The position numbers and the translations under genes are program-made. A DNA stretch of 5,711 nt, from assembly GCA_015486915.1 (NCBI GenBank), contig WFQS01000674.1, positions 1-5,711 on the forward strand. Direction: 5' to 3'. The notes beneath the pieces are model-generated. The model did no database searches and had not been told where the DNA came from. It worked only from the letters and a program-made list of their open reading frames with translations. Numbering within the stretch: position 1 is the stretch's first letter; every line of letters begins with the position of its first letter. Shown here piece by piece: positions 1-5,711 of this stretch. This DNA comes from Desulfobacteraceae bacterium. Lineage in GTDB: Bacteria > Desulfobacterota > Desulfobacteria > Desulfobacterales > Desulfobacteraceae.

Positions 1-1014
1 AGGCTTAAAGCATTTAATGCATTCCAGTATGAACGTGTGGGGCTTAATTTAAGACCTGAACTTATTGCTCTTAAAGATGCAGGAAATGGCAAAGATGCCT
101 TTGCTGAACTTGCAAAGACAATTGCCGAAAAATCTGAGTTCAACCTTATTCTCATGACTGAAGACCTTGATGTGATGAAGGCCGGTGTTGATGCAGCAGG
201 TTTTAAACGTCCCCTTCTCTATGCAGCAACCAAAGACAATGCAGACGACTTTGGAGCACTGGCAAAGGAAAGCGGACTGCCGCTTGCAGTTAAAGCTGAG
301 TCAATTGACGCTCTAATTGCTTTAACGGAAAAACTCACCGGTATGGGACTTAAAGACCTTGTTATTGATTCAGGATCAAGGGAGATCAAACAGGCCTTTG
401 AGGATCAGGTAGCAATCAGGCGCGCAGCACTCAAGGCTGGAAACCGTGCACTTGGTTTCCCGACAATCACTTTCCCATGTGAAATGGCCTCAAACCTTGA
501 TATGGAATCACTTATTTCAGCCATGTTCATCGCAAAATACGGCGGAATTGTTGTGATGTCAGATTTTACAACGGAATCGATTTTTCCATTGCTTCTTGAA
601 AGACTCAATATATTCACAGATCCACAGAGGCCAATGACAGTGACCGAGGGTATATTTGAAATTGGTTCACCCGATGAGAACTCTCCTGTGCTTGTTACAA
701 CGAACTTTGCACTTACATATTTTATTGTATCCGGCGAAATTGAAGGAAGTAAAGTTCCTTCATGGCTGCTTGTAAAAGATTCCGAGGGCTTGAGCGTTCT
801 TACTGCATGGGCTGCCGGAAAATTCAGCGGCGATGATGTAGGGCTCTTTGTTAAAAAATGCGGTATTGCAGATAAGATTAAACACAAAGAACTTATCATT
901 CCCGGATATGCTGCTGCAATAGCAGGTGAAGTGGAAGAAGAACTCCCCGACTGGACTATTACCGTCGGCCCGAGGGAAGCAGCTCACCTTGCAGCATTTC
1001 TCAAGGCAAAATAG
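1..1014 (+). CDS. acsC: Corrinoid iron-sulfur protein large (gamma) subunit, 5'-truncated by window edge
   Basis: This is the large subunit of the corrinoid iron-sulfur protein (CFeSP) of the CODH/ACS system. With AcsD it carries the methyl group on a cobamide from methyl-H4folate to acetyl-CoA synthase in the cytoplasm. The frame is open to base 1, giving 337 visible residues. Family members are about 440-460 residues, so roughly 100 N-terminal residues, including the [4Fe-4S] motif, lie outside the window. The GTG at 37 is therefore not a real start. The visible part begins in the TIM-barrel domain (YERVGLNLRPEL). From about base 685 comes the C-terminal cobamide-binding region, with the family-typical stretches TNFALTYFIVSGEIEGS, VPSWLLVKDSEG and LTAWAAGKF. 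The gene ends with TAG at 1012. No frameshift is seen. It lies upstream of acsE in the same direction, 126 bases apart, which supports the assignment. Family identity is very secure; the subunit name follows from the motifs. Confidence 0.95.
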   Translation, partial: RLKAFNAFQYERVGLNLRPELIALKDAGNGKDAFAELAKTIAEKSEFNLILMTEDLDVMKAGVDAAGFKRPLLYAATKDNADDFGALAKESGLPLAVKAESIDALIALTEKLTGMGLKDLVIDSGSREIKQAFEDQVAIRRAALKAGNRALGFPTITFPCEMASNLDMESLISAMFIAKYGGIVVMSDFTTESIFPLLLERLNIFTDPQRPMTVTEGIFEIGSPDENSPVLVTTNFALTYFIVSGEIEGSKVPSWLLVKDSEGLSVLTAWAAGKFSGDDVGLFVKKCGIADKIKHKELIIPGYAAAIAGEVEEELPDWTITVGPREAAHLAAFLKAK

Positions 1015-1039
1015 TTAATTGTAATATCAGACAATTTAT

Positions 1040-1084
1040 TGCCGGAGATAACGGTTAGTTATTTTTTAGTTGACCTCTCCGGCA
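1040..1084 (+). other. Inverted repeat / hairpin between acsC and acsE
   Basis: The arms tgccggaga (1040-1048) and tctccggca (1076-1084) are perfectly complementary over 9 bp, enclosing 27 bases. The loop contains a second, mutually exclusive small hairpin, ataac (1048-1052) with gttat (1058-1062), followed directly by six T (1062-1067). The big hairpin itself is not followed by a T-run, so it is not a classical terminator. It may stabilise the acsC mRNA end, attenuate read-through into acsE, or be a DNA site. Function is inferred; the pairing is seen directly. Confidence 0.5.
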
Positions 1085-1098
1085 TTAACGGTTATGTA
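1070..1098 (+). promoter_or_regulatory. Weak candidate promoter ahead of acsE
   Basis: TTGACC at 1070-1075 matches the sigma70 -35 consensus in five of six bases. Seventeen bases later sits TATGTA at 1093-1098, a poor -10 element lacking the conserved final T. The -35 overlaps the 3' arm of the inverted repeat. It could give acsE its own transcript, but co-transcription with acsC is as likely. Low confidence. Confidence 0.22.
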
Positions 1099-1126
1099 TT
1101 TATGTATAAGATAAACTCATAACTGC

Positions 1127-1133
1127 AAAGGAG
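1127..1133 (+). promoter_or_regulatory. Ribosome binding site of acsE
   Basis: aaaggag lies seven bases before the ATG at 1141. It is a strong Shine-Dalgarno match at ideal spacing and fixes the acsE start. Confidence 0.85.
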
Positions 1134-1140
1134 AACAGAA

Positions 1141-2049
1141 ATGATACTTTTCGGAGAAAGTCTGAACGTTATTTCCAATGTGATCGGCAAGGTGTTCAAG
1201 GAACCCGATCCTTCTAAACGTGACCCTGAAATCATCCAGAAGGAAGTGCTCAGGCAGAAGGAAAAGGGTATGGATTACATTGATATCAACCTTGGACCTG
1301 CTAAAAAATTTGGTGTTGAGCTGATGCCCTGGGTCTGCAATGTTGTCCAGGAAGCTGTGCCGGAAATGCCTCTGCTTCTTGATTCATCAAACATTGATGC
1401 CATAGAGGCCGGCCTTAAAGTCCTGAAACCTGCTGATCAGCCGCATATAATCAATTCAATCATGGTAAGGTCTGCAAGATACGAAAAGATGGTTCCCCTT
1501 GCAGCACAATACGATGCTGATTTTATTGCCCTGATGTGGGGTCCGGATGGTCTTCCAAGGGATGAGAACGAGCGTGCGGCACTTGCTGTGGAGCTTCTCT
1601 ATTTTGCCAATGAAGCAGGAGTTCCCAATGAAAAAATCTGGGTTGACGGGATTGTAACACCTGTAAATATTCAGCAGCCGCAGGCAATAAGCCTGATGAA
1701 CTTTACCGCCATGATTGATGATATTGCCCCCGGTGCAAAGACCACCTGTGGCCTTTCCAATATCTCCAACGGACCTCCTGATCATCTTCGTCCCATTCTT
1801 AACCAGACTTATATGGTAATGCTTCAGAAACACGGGATGAAATCCGTTATTTCAGATCCCCTTGACGATCAGCTGACTGCAATTGCAAAGGGAAAACGCC
1901 AGGATATTGTTGATTTAATCTATAAAGTTATGGATGACAGTTCATCTGTTGATCCTTCAAGTCTGTCTGAAGAACTCCTTGCTTATTACAAAACCGTAAG
2001 GGTTATTCTTGGAGAAACTCTGTACTCTGACTCATGGCTTGAGCTTTAA
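1141..2049 (+). CDS. acsE: Methyltetrahydrofolate:corrinoid/iron-sulfur protein methyltransferase
   Basis: AcsE transfers the methyl group of 5-methyl-H4folate to the Co(I) cobamide of CFeSP, linking the folate (methyl) branch to CODH/ACS; it is a soluble pterin-binding TIM barrel. The 302-residue protein begins at an ATG with a strong Shine-Dalgarno. It shows the pterin-binding family landmarks in order: IDINLGP (47-53), LLDSSN with Asp81 (equivalent to Asp75 of the Moorella enzyme), IINS with Asn105 (equivalent to Asn96), VDGIVTP with Asp169, and GLSN with Asn207 at the place of the Moorella catalytic Asn199. The C-terminal LGETLYSDS matches the family end. These equivalences were made by eye from memory of the Moorella sequence. 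The protein is about 40 residues longer than the 262-residue Moorella protein. Much of the extra length is a polar stretch near 245-275 (DDSSSVDPSSLSEE). It lies just downstream of acsC and is followed by a strong terminator, so it is probably the last gene of the acs unit. A MetH- or MtrH-like methyltransferase is the alternative, but context and motifs favour AcsE. Confidence 0.94.
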   Translation: MILFGESLNVISNVIGKVFKEPDPSKRDPEIIQKEVLRQKEKGMDYIDINLGPAKKFGVELMPWVCNVVQEAVPEMPLLLDSSNIDAIEAGLKVLKPADQPHIINSIMVRSARYEKMVPLAAQYDADFIALMWGPDGLPRDENERAALAVELLYFANEAGVPNEKIWVDGIVTPVNIQQPQAISLMNFTAMIDDIAPGAKTTCGLSNISNGPPDHLRPILNQTYMVMLQKHGMKSVISDPLDDQLTAIAKGKRQDIVDLIYKVMDDSSSVDPSSLSEELLAYYKTVRVILGETLYSDSWLEL

Positions 2050-2123
2050 GGGCAATTCCTAAATTAAATCCTGAATTATCAGTTATATAGCAATATACTG
2101 ATCAGTTTCAAAAAACAGTTTAT

Positions 2124-2165
2124 AACCTCTCCTTGTTGTTTTTATTAATGAGGAGGGGTTTTTTT
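2124..2165 (+). terminator. Rho-independent terminator after acsE
   Basis: The arms aacctctcct (2124-2133) and aggaggggtt (2151-2160) form a 10-bp stem with one G-U pair and a 17-base loop. Seven T (2159-2165) overlap and follow the 3' arm. It lies 75 bases after the acsE stop and separates the acs unit from the small gene and cooC. Confidence 0.88.
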
Positions 2166-2205
2166 AGTTATTCGCAGTTTGGTTACCTGTTGCAGACATA
2201 TACCC

Positions 2206-2233
2206 TTGACTTGTGGAAATCAGGCATTATTTT
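2206..2233 (+). promoter_or_regulatory. Candidate sigma70-type promoter for the small gene-cooC unit
   Basis: TTGACT (2206-2211) is a five-of-six -35 match. It is followed after 16 bases by TATTTT (2228-2233), or after 19 bases by TTTAAT (2231-2236), as a possible -10. The site sits just downstream of the acsE terminator and about 85 bases before the next start codon, where a promoter is needed if the terminator is efficient. It was judged by eye only. Confidence 0.35.
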
Positions 2234-2317
2234 AATCAGGAAATTGATCTAAATAAAGGGAATGGTGAGTGACCCGAAGTATTAATTTTATGCAATTTAA
2301 AATATAAAGATGGAAAT

Positions 2318-2611
2318 ATGCTGAAAAAAACAGATGACAAATGGTTTTACATTGTTGTGCAAAATCCTGGGACAAGTAATGAGGAATACATGGGCTTCAT
2401 GCATGAAGATACAGATAAGACATTCATTCCGGCATTTGCAACCAAGGAAGAGGCTCAGCAGTGTTTTCTCATGATGCCGAAGGATGTGATGCATAATAAA
2501 TACGAGGTTCAGGCCGTTATACAGGAAGAATTGATCTCCATGGCATCCTCAAAAGGATTCCACGTTTTTTTAATGGATGACACAGGCAGGATAAAGCAAA
2601 GGCTTGGATAA
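2318..2611 (+). CDS. Small conserved-looking protein of unknown function upstream of cooC
   Basis: I do not recognise this 97-residue protein. It is probably a soluble cytoplasmic domain: there is no signal peptide and no membrane segment. The pattern suggests a small alpha/beta fold: strands around 8-16 (KWFYIVVQN), 23-29 and 35-41 (TFIPAFA), a helix from 43 (KEEAQQCFLMM), a longer helix around 63-79, and a final strand at 81-87 (FHVFLMD). The 'IPAFATKEEA' pattern faintly recalls SseB/DUF2750-like small domains, but this is only an impression. It is notably rich in Met for its size and has clustered Met/His/Cys: Met25, Met28, His29, then Cys49, Met52, Met53, Met58, His59. The ATG at 2318 has only a weak purine-rich Shine-Dalgarno (aaaga, 2306-2310). 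The stop is 32 bases before the cooC start, so the two genes are very likely co-transcribed, suggesting a role near CODH/ACS maturation. That role is inference from position only. Confidence 0.78.
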   Translation: MLKKTDDKWFYIVVQNPGTSNEEYMGFMHEDTDKTFIPAFATKEEAQQCFLMMPKDVMHNKYEVQAVIQEELISMASSKGFHVFLMDDTGRIKQRLG

Positions 2612-2632
2612 AAAAATTTTATATGTTTTAAT

Positions 2633-2636
2633 GGAG
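2633..2636 (+). promoter_or_regulatory. Ribosome binding site that decides the TTG start of cooC
   Basis: ggag lies seven bases before the TTG at 2644. An in-frame TAA at 2629-2631 bars any longer form. The first in-frame ATG (2728) would delete the P-loop. The TTG start is therefore well supported. Confidence 0.8.
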
Positions 2637-2643
2637 AAATACT

Positions 2644-3426
2644 TTGAGCTTAAAATTAGCCATAGGCGGTAAAGGTGGAGTTGGCAAAACAACTTTTACA
2701 TCCCTTATTGCAAGGTGTATTGCGGATATGGATAAGGAAAAAAGAGTGATTGCCATAGATGCCGATCCCGTTGCAAATCTTGCTGCAGGACTCGGAATTC
2801 CGGAGGATCAGCCAATAACTCCTGTTGCCGAACTGTCTGATCTCATTGCCGAACGTACAGGGGCGCAACCGGGTACCATGGGAGGTTTTTTCACAATTAA
2901 TCCAAAAGTTGATGATATACCGGACAGATTTTCCATAGAAAAGGACGGGGTCAAGCTTCTTGTCATGGGGACAGTAAAAACAGGAGGTTCAGGGTGTATA
3001 TGCCCTGAAAGCACAATATTGAAAGCCCTGATGAACCATCTTGTCCTTTTCAGAAACGAAGTAGTAATAATGGATATGGAAGCAGGAGTTGAACATCTTG
3101 GCAGGGCAACATCCGGATCAGTTGATGCACTTGTAATTGTTGTAAATCCTGGAAAACGCAGCAGGGTTGCAGCAGAAAGAATCAGAAAACTCGGAACGGA
3201 TATAGGAATCATGAAAATTCTTGTTATAGGAAACAGGGTGAGATCGGAAAAGGACAAAGACCTTATCAGAGAGTCCCTGCCTGATTTTGAGATTCTTGGC
3301 TTTTTACCTGAAATAGAAGAAATAGCCGAGGCTGACAGAAACGGTGTCCGTCCCTTTGAAGATATCACCAAAATACCCGCTGAACTAAAGCAGATTGCCC
3401 AGCAGCTTACCGCCCTTGGGCAGTGA
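2644..3426 (+). CDS. cooC: CooC-type carbon monoxide dehydrogenase maturation ATPase
   Basis: CooC is a MinD/ParA-like (SIMIBI) P-loop ATPase that helps insert nickel into the C-cluster of Ni-CO dehydrogenase; the related AcsF does the same for acetyl-CoA synthase. The 260-residue length is typical. The deviant Walker A motif GGKGGVGKTT lies at residues 8-17, with signature Lys10 and P-loop Lys15. The diagnostic Cys-x-Cys (Cys118-Ile-Cys120, in GSGCICPES) is present; in CooC dimers this pair binds metal at the interface. The Walker B-like strand is VVIMDMEAGVEHLGR, with Asp144 and Glu146. A C-terminal NRVRSEKD segment provides the usual base-contacting region of this ATPase class. The start is TTG with ggag at good spacing. 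It follows the unassigned 97-residue gene by 32 bases and lies downstream of acsC-acsE, as expected for a CODH/ACS locus. Whether it serves CODH (CooC) or ACS (AcsF) cannot be told from sequence alone. Confidence 0.93.
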   Translation: MSLKLAIGGKGGVGKTTFTSLIARCIADMDKEKRVIAIDADPVANLAAGLGIPEDQPITPVAELSDLIAERTGAQPGTMGGFFTINPKVDDIPDRFSIEKDGVKLLVMGTVKTGGSGCICPESTILKALMNHLVLFRNEVVIMDMEAGVEHLGRATSGSVDALVIVVNPGKRSRVAAERIRKLGTDIGIMKILVIGNRVRSEKDKDLIRESLPDFEILGFLPEIEEIAEADRNGVRPFEDITKIPAELKQIAQQLTALGQ

Positions 3427-3459
3427 TCCGGTTTATTCTTTTTTATTATTTTTAAAGAT

Positions 3460-3495
3460 ATGTACGGGCGGATTCCATATCCGCCCTCTATACAT
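3460..3495. terminator. Hairpin between convergent cooC and nuoF, possible two-way terminator
   Basis: A perfect 8-bp GC-rich stem, gggcggat (3466-3473) with atccgccc (3479-3486), has a 5-base loop. An outer 5-bp stem, atgta (3460-3464) with tacat (3491-3495), extends it across a small internal loop. It lies in the 126 bases between two converging stop codons, the place for a shared terminator. Neither side has a clean T-run directly after the stem: the plus side continues aaaatac and the minus side has only ttt before A-rich sequence. A T-rich tract at 3431-3453 precedes the hairpin on the plus strand. Structure is certain; the terminator role is inferred. Confidence 0.55.
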
Positions 3496-3552
3496 AAAAT
3501 ACTTTCACACGCACGGCAGGTGCGGATTTGAATTTTCCACAACTTTCCATAA

Positions 3553-5340
3553 TTACATTATGGCGCCGAACCTGCAATTGCCGTAACAGCTCAGGCATTT
3601 AACGCATTTATCCTGATCGATAAAAGCAACCTCTTTTTTCTTCCAGGTAATTGCATCGGCAGGGCATCCCTTAAAGCAGGCACCGCATTTTTTACATTTC
3701 TCAGGATCAACTTCAAACTTCAAAAGAGCTACACATGTTCTTGCAGGACACTCCTTGCGGTAGATGTGAGCCTCATATTCATCCCTGAAATATCTCAGGG
3801 TTGCAAGAACCGGGTTAGAAGCTGTCTGACCAAGACCGCACAGGGCTGACTGACCAACCACATGGGTGAGCTCTTCAAGCTCTTCAATATCTCCGGGTTT
3901 TCCCTTTCCCTCACAGATATTTTCAAGGATTGTCAGAATTCTCTTTGTTCCTTCACGGCAGGGGGTACATTTCCCGCATGACTCATCTTGGATAAAATCC
4001 ATGAAATAGCGTGCCATATCAACCATACAAGTCCTGTCATCCATGACAATGGCACCGCCTGAACCCATTATGGCTCCAACTTTGGCAATCTCCTCATAAT
4101 CAACAGGAGTATCAAGATATGCCTCGGGAACGCATCCGCCTGAAGGGCCTCCAAGCTGAACCGCCTTGAATTTTCTCTTATTTGGAACTCCACCGCCAAT
4201 ATCATATACAATGGTTCTAAGCGTTGTACCCATGGGGACTTCAACAAGCCCTATATTTGTTATATCACCTGATAGAGCGAACACCTTGGTACCCTTACTT
4301 GTATTGGTTCCAATACTTGCATACCATGCCCCGCCCTTTAAAATAATCTGGGCAACATTGGCAAGGGTTTCAACATTATTTAAGATTGTCGGTTTTTCCC
4401 AGAGCCCCTGGTTTGCAGGAAAAGGCGGCCTGGGTCTGGGCATACCCCTTTTCCCTTCAATGGATCGCATCAAAGCAGTTTCTTCTCCGCAGACAAAAGC
4501 ACCTGCACCCTGGTAAATTTCAATATCAAAATCAAAACCAGAACCTAAAATATCATTACCGAGAAGGCCATATTCATTTGCCTGGTCAATTGCTATGGTG
4601 AGCCTTTTTATTGCAAGGGGATATTCAGATCTGCAATAAATATAGCCTTTATGCGCATTAATGGCTTTTGCAGCTATGATCATACCTTCAAGAACTGCAT
4701 GTGGATCGGATTCCAGAACAGTCCTGTCCATGAACGCACCGGGGTCGCCTTCATCTGCATTGCAGAGAACGTATTTTTCATCACTTCTGGCACCCATTGC
4801 AAATTTCCATTTTAGACCGGTTGGGAAACCAGCTCCCCCCCTGCCCCTTAAACCAGACTCAAGCATTTCATCAACTATCTGCTCCGAAGTCAATTCCGTC
4901 AAGGCTTTTGCAGCACCGAAATAACCATCTCTTGCAATATATTCATCAATAATTTCAGGATCTATAATACCTTTGTTACGCATCACCCTGAACACCTGGG
5001 GTTCAAAAAAGGGAATATCATCAAGTTTTGGAATTTCATCCTTTGGAGCAGGTTCCTTATATAGAAGACGTTCAACGGGATTGCCATTAATAAAATGCTC
5101 CTCAACAAGTTCTGCTGCATCTTCAGGTTTAATATTCTGATAGAACACGCCCTCAGGCTGAACCGTCATCACAGGTCCAATGGCACAGAAACCGTTACAC
5201 TCTGTCATTTCTATTTCAATTTTATTTTCCAGACCATGTTTTTTTATTTCATCTGAAAGAGCTGTTTTAACCTTTTCACTTCCTGCAGCGCTGCATCCCT
5301 CTCCGCCACAGAGCATCAGCTGAATTCTGGTTTCATTCAT
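3553..5340 (-). CDS. nuoF: NuoF/HydB-type NAD(P)H-binding iron-sulfur flavoprotein (HndC-like)
   Basis: This is the diaphorase subunit of soluble NAD(P)-linked complexes such as bifurcating [FeFe]-hydrogenase (HydB, HndC) or NAD(P)-dependent formate dehydrogenase. It passes electrons between NAD(P)(H), FMN and iron-sulfur clusters in the cytoplasm. At 595 residues it has the full HydB layout, longer than the roughly 430-residue complex I NuoF. Residues 1-95 are a thioredoxin-like [2Fe-2S] domain with Cys11, Cys16, Cys48 and Cys52. The FMN/NADH domain has GRGGAGFPTGLKW (166-178), NADEGDPGAFMDR (194-206) and GAGAFVCGEETAL (278-290). An SLBB region covers about 350-430. The [4Fe-4S] site is Cys455, Cys458, Cys461 and Cys501. 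The C-terminal 2x[4Fe-4S] ferredoxin domain uses Cys549, 552, 555, 559 and Cys579, 582, 585, 589. The ATG has aggag six bases upstream. It lies 66 bases downstream of nuoE on the same strand and is the last gene before the convergent hairpin. All cofactor residues appear intact. NAD versus NADP preference and the catalytic partner cannot be read here. Confidence 0.95.
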   Translation of the reverse strand: MNETRIQLMLCGGEGCSAAGSEKVKTALSDEIKKHGLENKIEIEMTECNGFCAIGPVMTVQPEGVFYQNIKPEDAAELVEEHFINGNPVERLLYKEPAPKDEIPKLDDIPFFEPQVFRVMRNKGIIDPEIIDEYIARDGYFGAAKALTELTSEQIVDEMLESGLRGRGGAGFPTGLKWKFAMGARSDEKYVLCNADEGDPGAFMDRTVLESDPHAVLEGMIIAAKAINAHKGYIYCRSEYPLAIKRLTIAIDQANEYGLLGNDILGSGFDFDIEIYQGAGAFVCGEETALMRSIEGKRGMPRPRPPFPANQGLWEKPTILNNVETLANVAQIILKGGAWYASIGTNTSKGTKVFALSGDITNIGLVEVPMGTTLRTIVYDIGGGVPNKRKFKAVQLGGPSGGCVPEAYLDTPVDYEEIAKVGAIMGSGGAIVMDDRTCMVDMARYFMDFIQDESCGKCTPCREGTKRILTILENICEGKGKPGDIEELEELTHVVGQSALCGLGQTASNPVLATLRYFRDEYEAHIYRKECPARTCVALLKFEVDPEKCKKCGACFKGCPADAITWKKKEVAFIDQDKCVKCLSCYGNCRFGAIM

Positions 5341-5346
5341 ACTTCA

Positions 5347-5351
5347 CTCCT
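5347..5351 (-). promoter_or_regulatory. Ribosome binding site of nuoF
   Basis: Read on the minus strand, aggag stands six bases before the ATG that ends at 5340. This confirms the nuoF start and includes the N-terminal [2Fe-2S] domain in the protein. Confidence 0.85.
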
Positions 5352-5406
5352 GATCGTATTAAACTAATGTTAAGCGTTCACACTGCCCCGCGTCTGAACC
5401 GTCAGA

Positions 5407-5711
5407 TTATTCGTAGGCTTCAAGAACATCCTTGACCTTTTGTGAGGTCATTTCACCATGGATATCTTTATCCACAATCATCACAGGGGCAAGGCCACAT
5501 GCGCCGAGACAGCGGACACATTCAAGGGAAAAACGCCTGTCATCGGTTGTATCACCCTCTTTTATTCCATATTCTTTATGGACACTCATCATTGACTCTT
5601 TACTTCCTTTAACATAGCAGGCAGTACCTGTGCATATCCTTATTGTATGTCTTCCCTTGGGTTTAAGTGAAAAAAATGAGTAAAATGTTGCAACACCAAA
5701 AACCTGACTTA
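5407..5711 (-). CDS. nuoE: NuoE/HydC-type [2Fe-2S] thioredoxin-like subunit, 5'-truncated by window edge
   Basis: This is the small [2Fe-2S] subunit (NuoE, HydC or HndA type) that partners NuoF in NAD(P)H-oxidising modules. One hundred residues are visible; the frame stays open to the right edge, so the N-terminal helical part is missing (full members are about 150-170 residues). Reading in from the edge, the sequence runs SQVFGVATFYSFFSLKPKG, then RICTGTACYVKGS, then FSLECVRCLGACGLAPVMIV. The cluster ligands are the C-x4-C pair in CTGTAC and the C-x3-C pair in CLGAC, both intact. The Met at 5592 is internal: starting there would drop the first two ligands and the conserved FYSFF segment. The gene is followed after 66 bases by nuoF on the same strand, so they form an operon entering from the right. 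Family assignment is secure; which complex it belongs to is not. Confidence 0.95.
   Translation of the reverse strand, partial: SQVFGVATFYSFFSLKPKGRHTIRICTGTACYVKGSKESMMSVHKEYGIKEGDTTDDRRFSLECVRCLGACGLAPVMIVDKDIHGEMTSQKVKDVLEAYE

Noticed and set aside
37..39. GTG as the start of acsC, giving a 325-residue protein
   Set aside because: The frame is open to base 1 and encodes family-like residues before the GTG. AcsC is about 100 residues longer at its N-terminus, so the gene is cut by the window edge.
405..899. Minus-strand open frame of 164 residues opposite acsC
   Set aside because: It lies wholly inside acsC, has a Ser/Ile-rich composition typical of antisense translation, and shows no motif.
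2310..2312. An earlier ATG just before the small gene
   Set aside because: It is out of frame with the 97-residue protein; the ATG at 2318 is the first in-frame start with a nearby purine-rich stretch.
2808..3542. Long minus-strand open frame of 244 residues opposite cooC
   Set aside because: It is a shadow of the clearly coding cooC frame, has no recognisable domain, and covers the intergenic hairpin.
4166..4516. Plus-strand open frame opposite nuoF
   Set aside because: It is antisense to the conserved SLBB and NADH-binding coding sequence, with no Shine-Dalgarno noted and no domain.
5376..5399. Inverted repeat gttca/tgaac in the nuoE-nuoF spacer
   Set aside because: Only 5 bp with a 14-base loop and no T-run. 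This is easily chance and too weak to call a terminator or regulatory hairpin.
5407..5592. A 61-residue stand-alone protein starting at the Met at 5592 on the minus strand
   Set aside because: The frame continues upstream to the window edge with clear NuoE sequence, including the first two [2Fe-2S] cysteines (CTGTAC).
1..5711. CRISPR arrays, tRNA/rRNA genes, insertion sequences, selenocysteine codons
   Set aside because: I looked for regular repeats, transposase-like frames, terminal inverted repeats, tRNA-like folds and in-frame TGA within the conserved genes. None was seen by eye.

Overview
The window looks like a chromosomal piece of a strictly anaerobic bacterium that uses the carbonyl branch of the Wood-Ljungdahl (reductive acetyl-CoA) pathway. 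A moderately AT-rich base composition, a CODH/ACS cluster and a NuoE/NuoF-type diaphorase pair together resemble complete-oxidising sulfate reducers of the Desulfobacterota (Desulfobacterium/Desulfobacula-like). That taxonomic placement is inference from gene content and protein flavour. An acetogen or syntroph is not excluded.

Layout, plus strand, left part. The window opens inside acsC, the large subunit of the corrinoid iron-sulfur protein, whose N-terminus lies beyond the left edge. After a 126-base spacer with a 9-bp inverted repeat comes acsE, the methyltetrahydrofolate:CFeSP methyltransferase. A strong rho-independent terminator at 2124-2165 ends this unit. A second plus-strand unit follows, with a possible sigma70-type promoter near 2206-2233. 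It holds a 97-residue protein that I cannot assign and, 32 bases later, cooC, the MinD-type ATPase that matures nickel centres of CO dehydrogenase. cooC starts with TTG.

Layout, minus strand, right part. Converging on cooC, with a hairpin between the two gene ends, is a pair transcribed leftward: nuoE (entering from the right edge, so its N-terminus is missing) and a 595-residue nuoF/hydB-type flavoprotein. The latter carries an N-terminal [2Fe-2S] thioredoxin-like domain, the FMN/NAD(H) domain, an SLBB region, a [4Fe-4S] domain and a C-terminal 2x[4Fe-4S] ferredoxin domain. This is the electron-transfer module of bifurcating [FeFe]-hydrogenases and NAD(P)-dependent formate dehydrogenases. 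No catalytic subunit is seen downstream, so any partner must be upstream (right of the window) or elsewhere.

How they fit together: AcsE moves the methyl group from methyl-H4folate to the cobalt of AcsCD. AcsCD delivers it to acetyl-CoA synthase, which joins it to CO made by CODH, and CooC equips the CODH with nickel. The NuoEF pair could couple NAD(P)H and ferredoxin pools for the same pathway, but that link rests on adjacency alone. The items most worth a second look are the unassigned small protein ahead of cooC and the NuoEF pair with no visible catalytic subunit.
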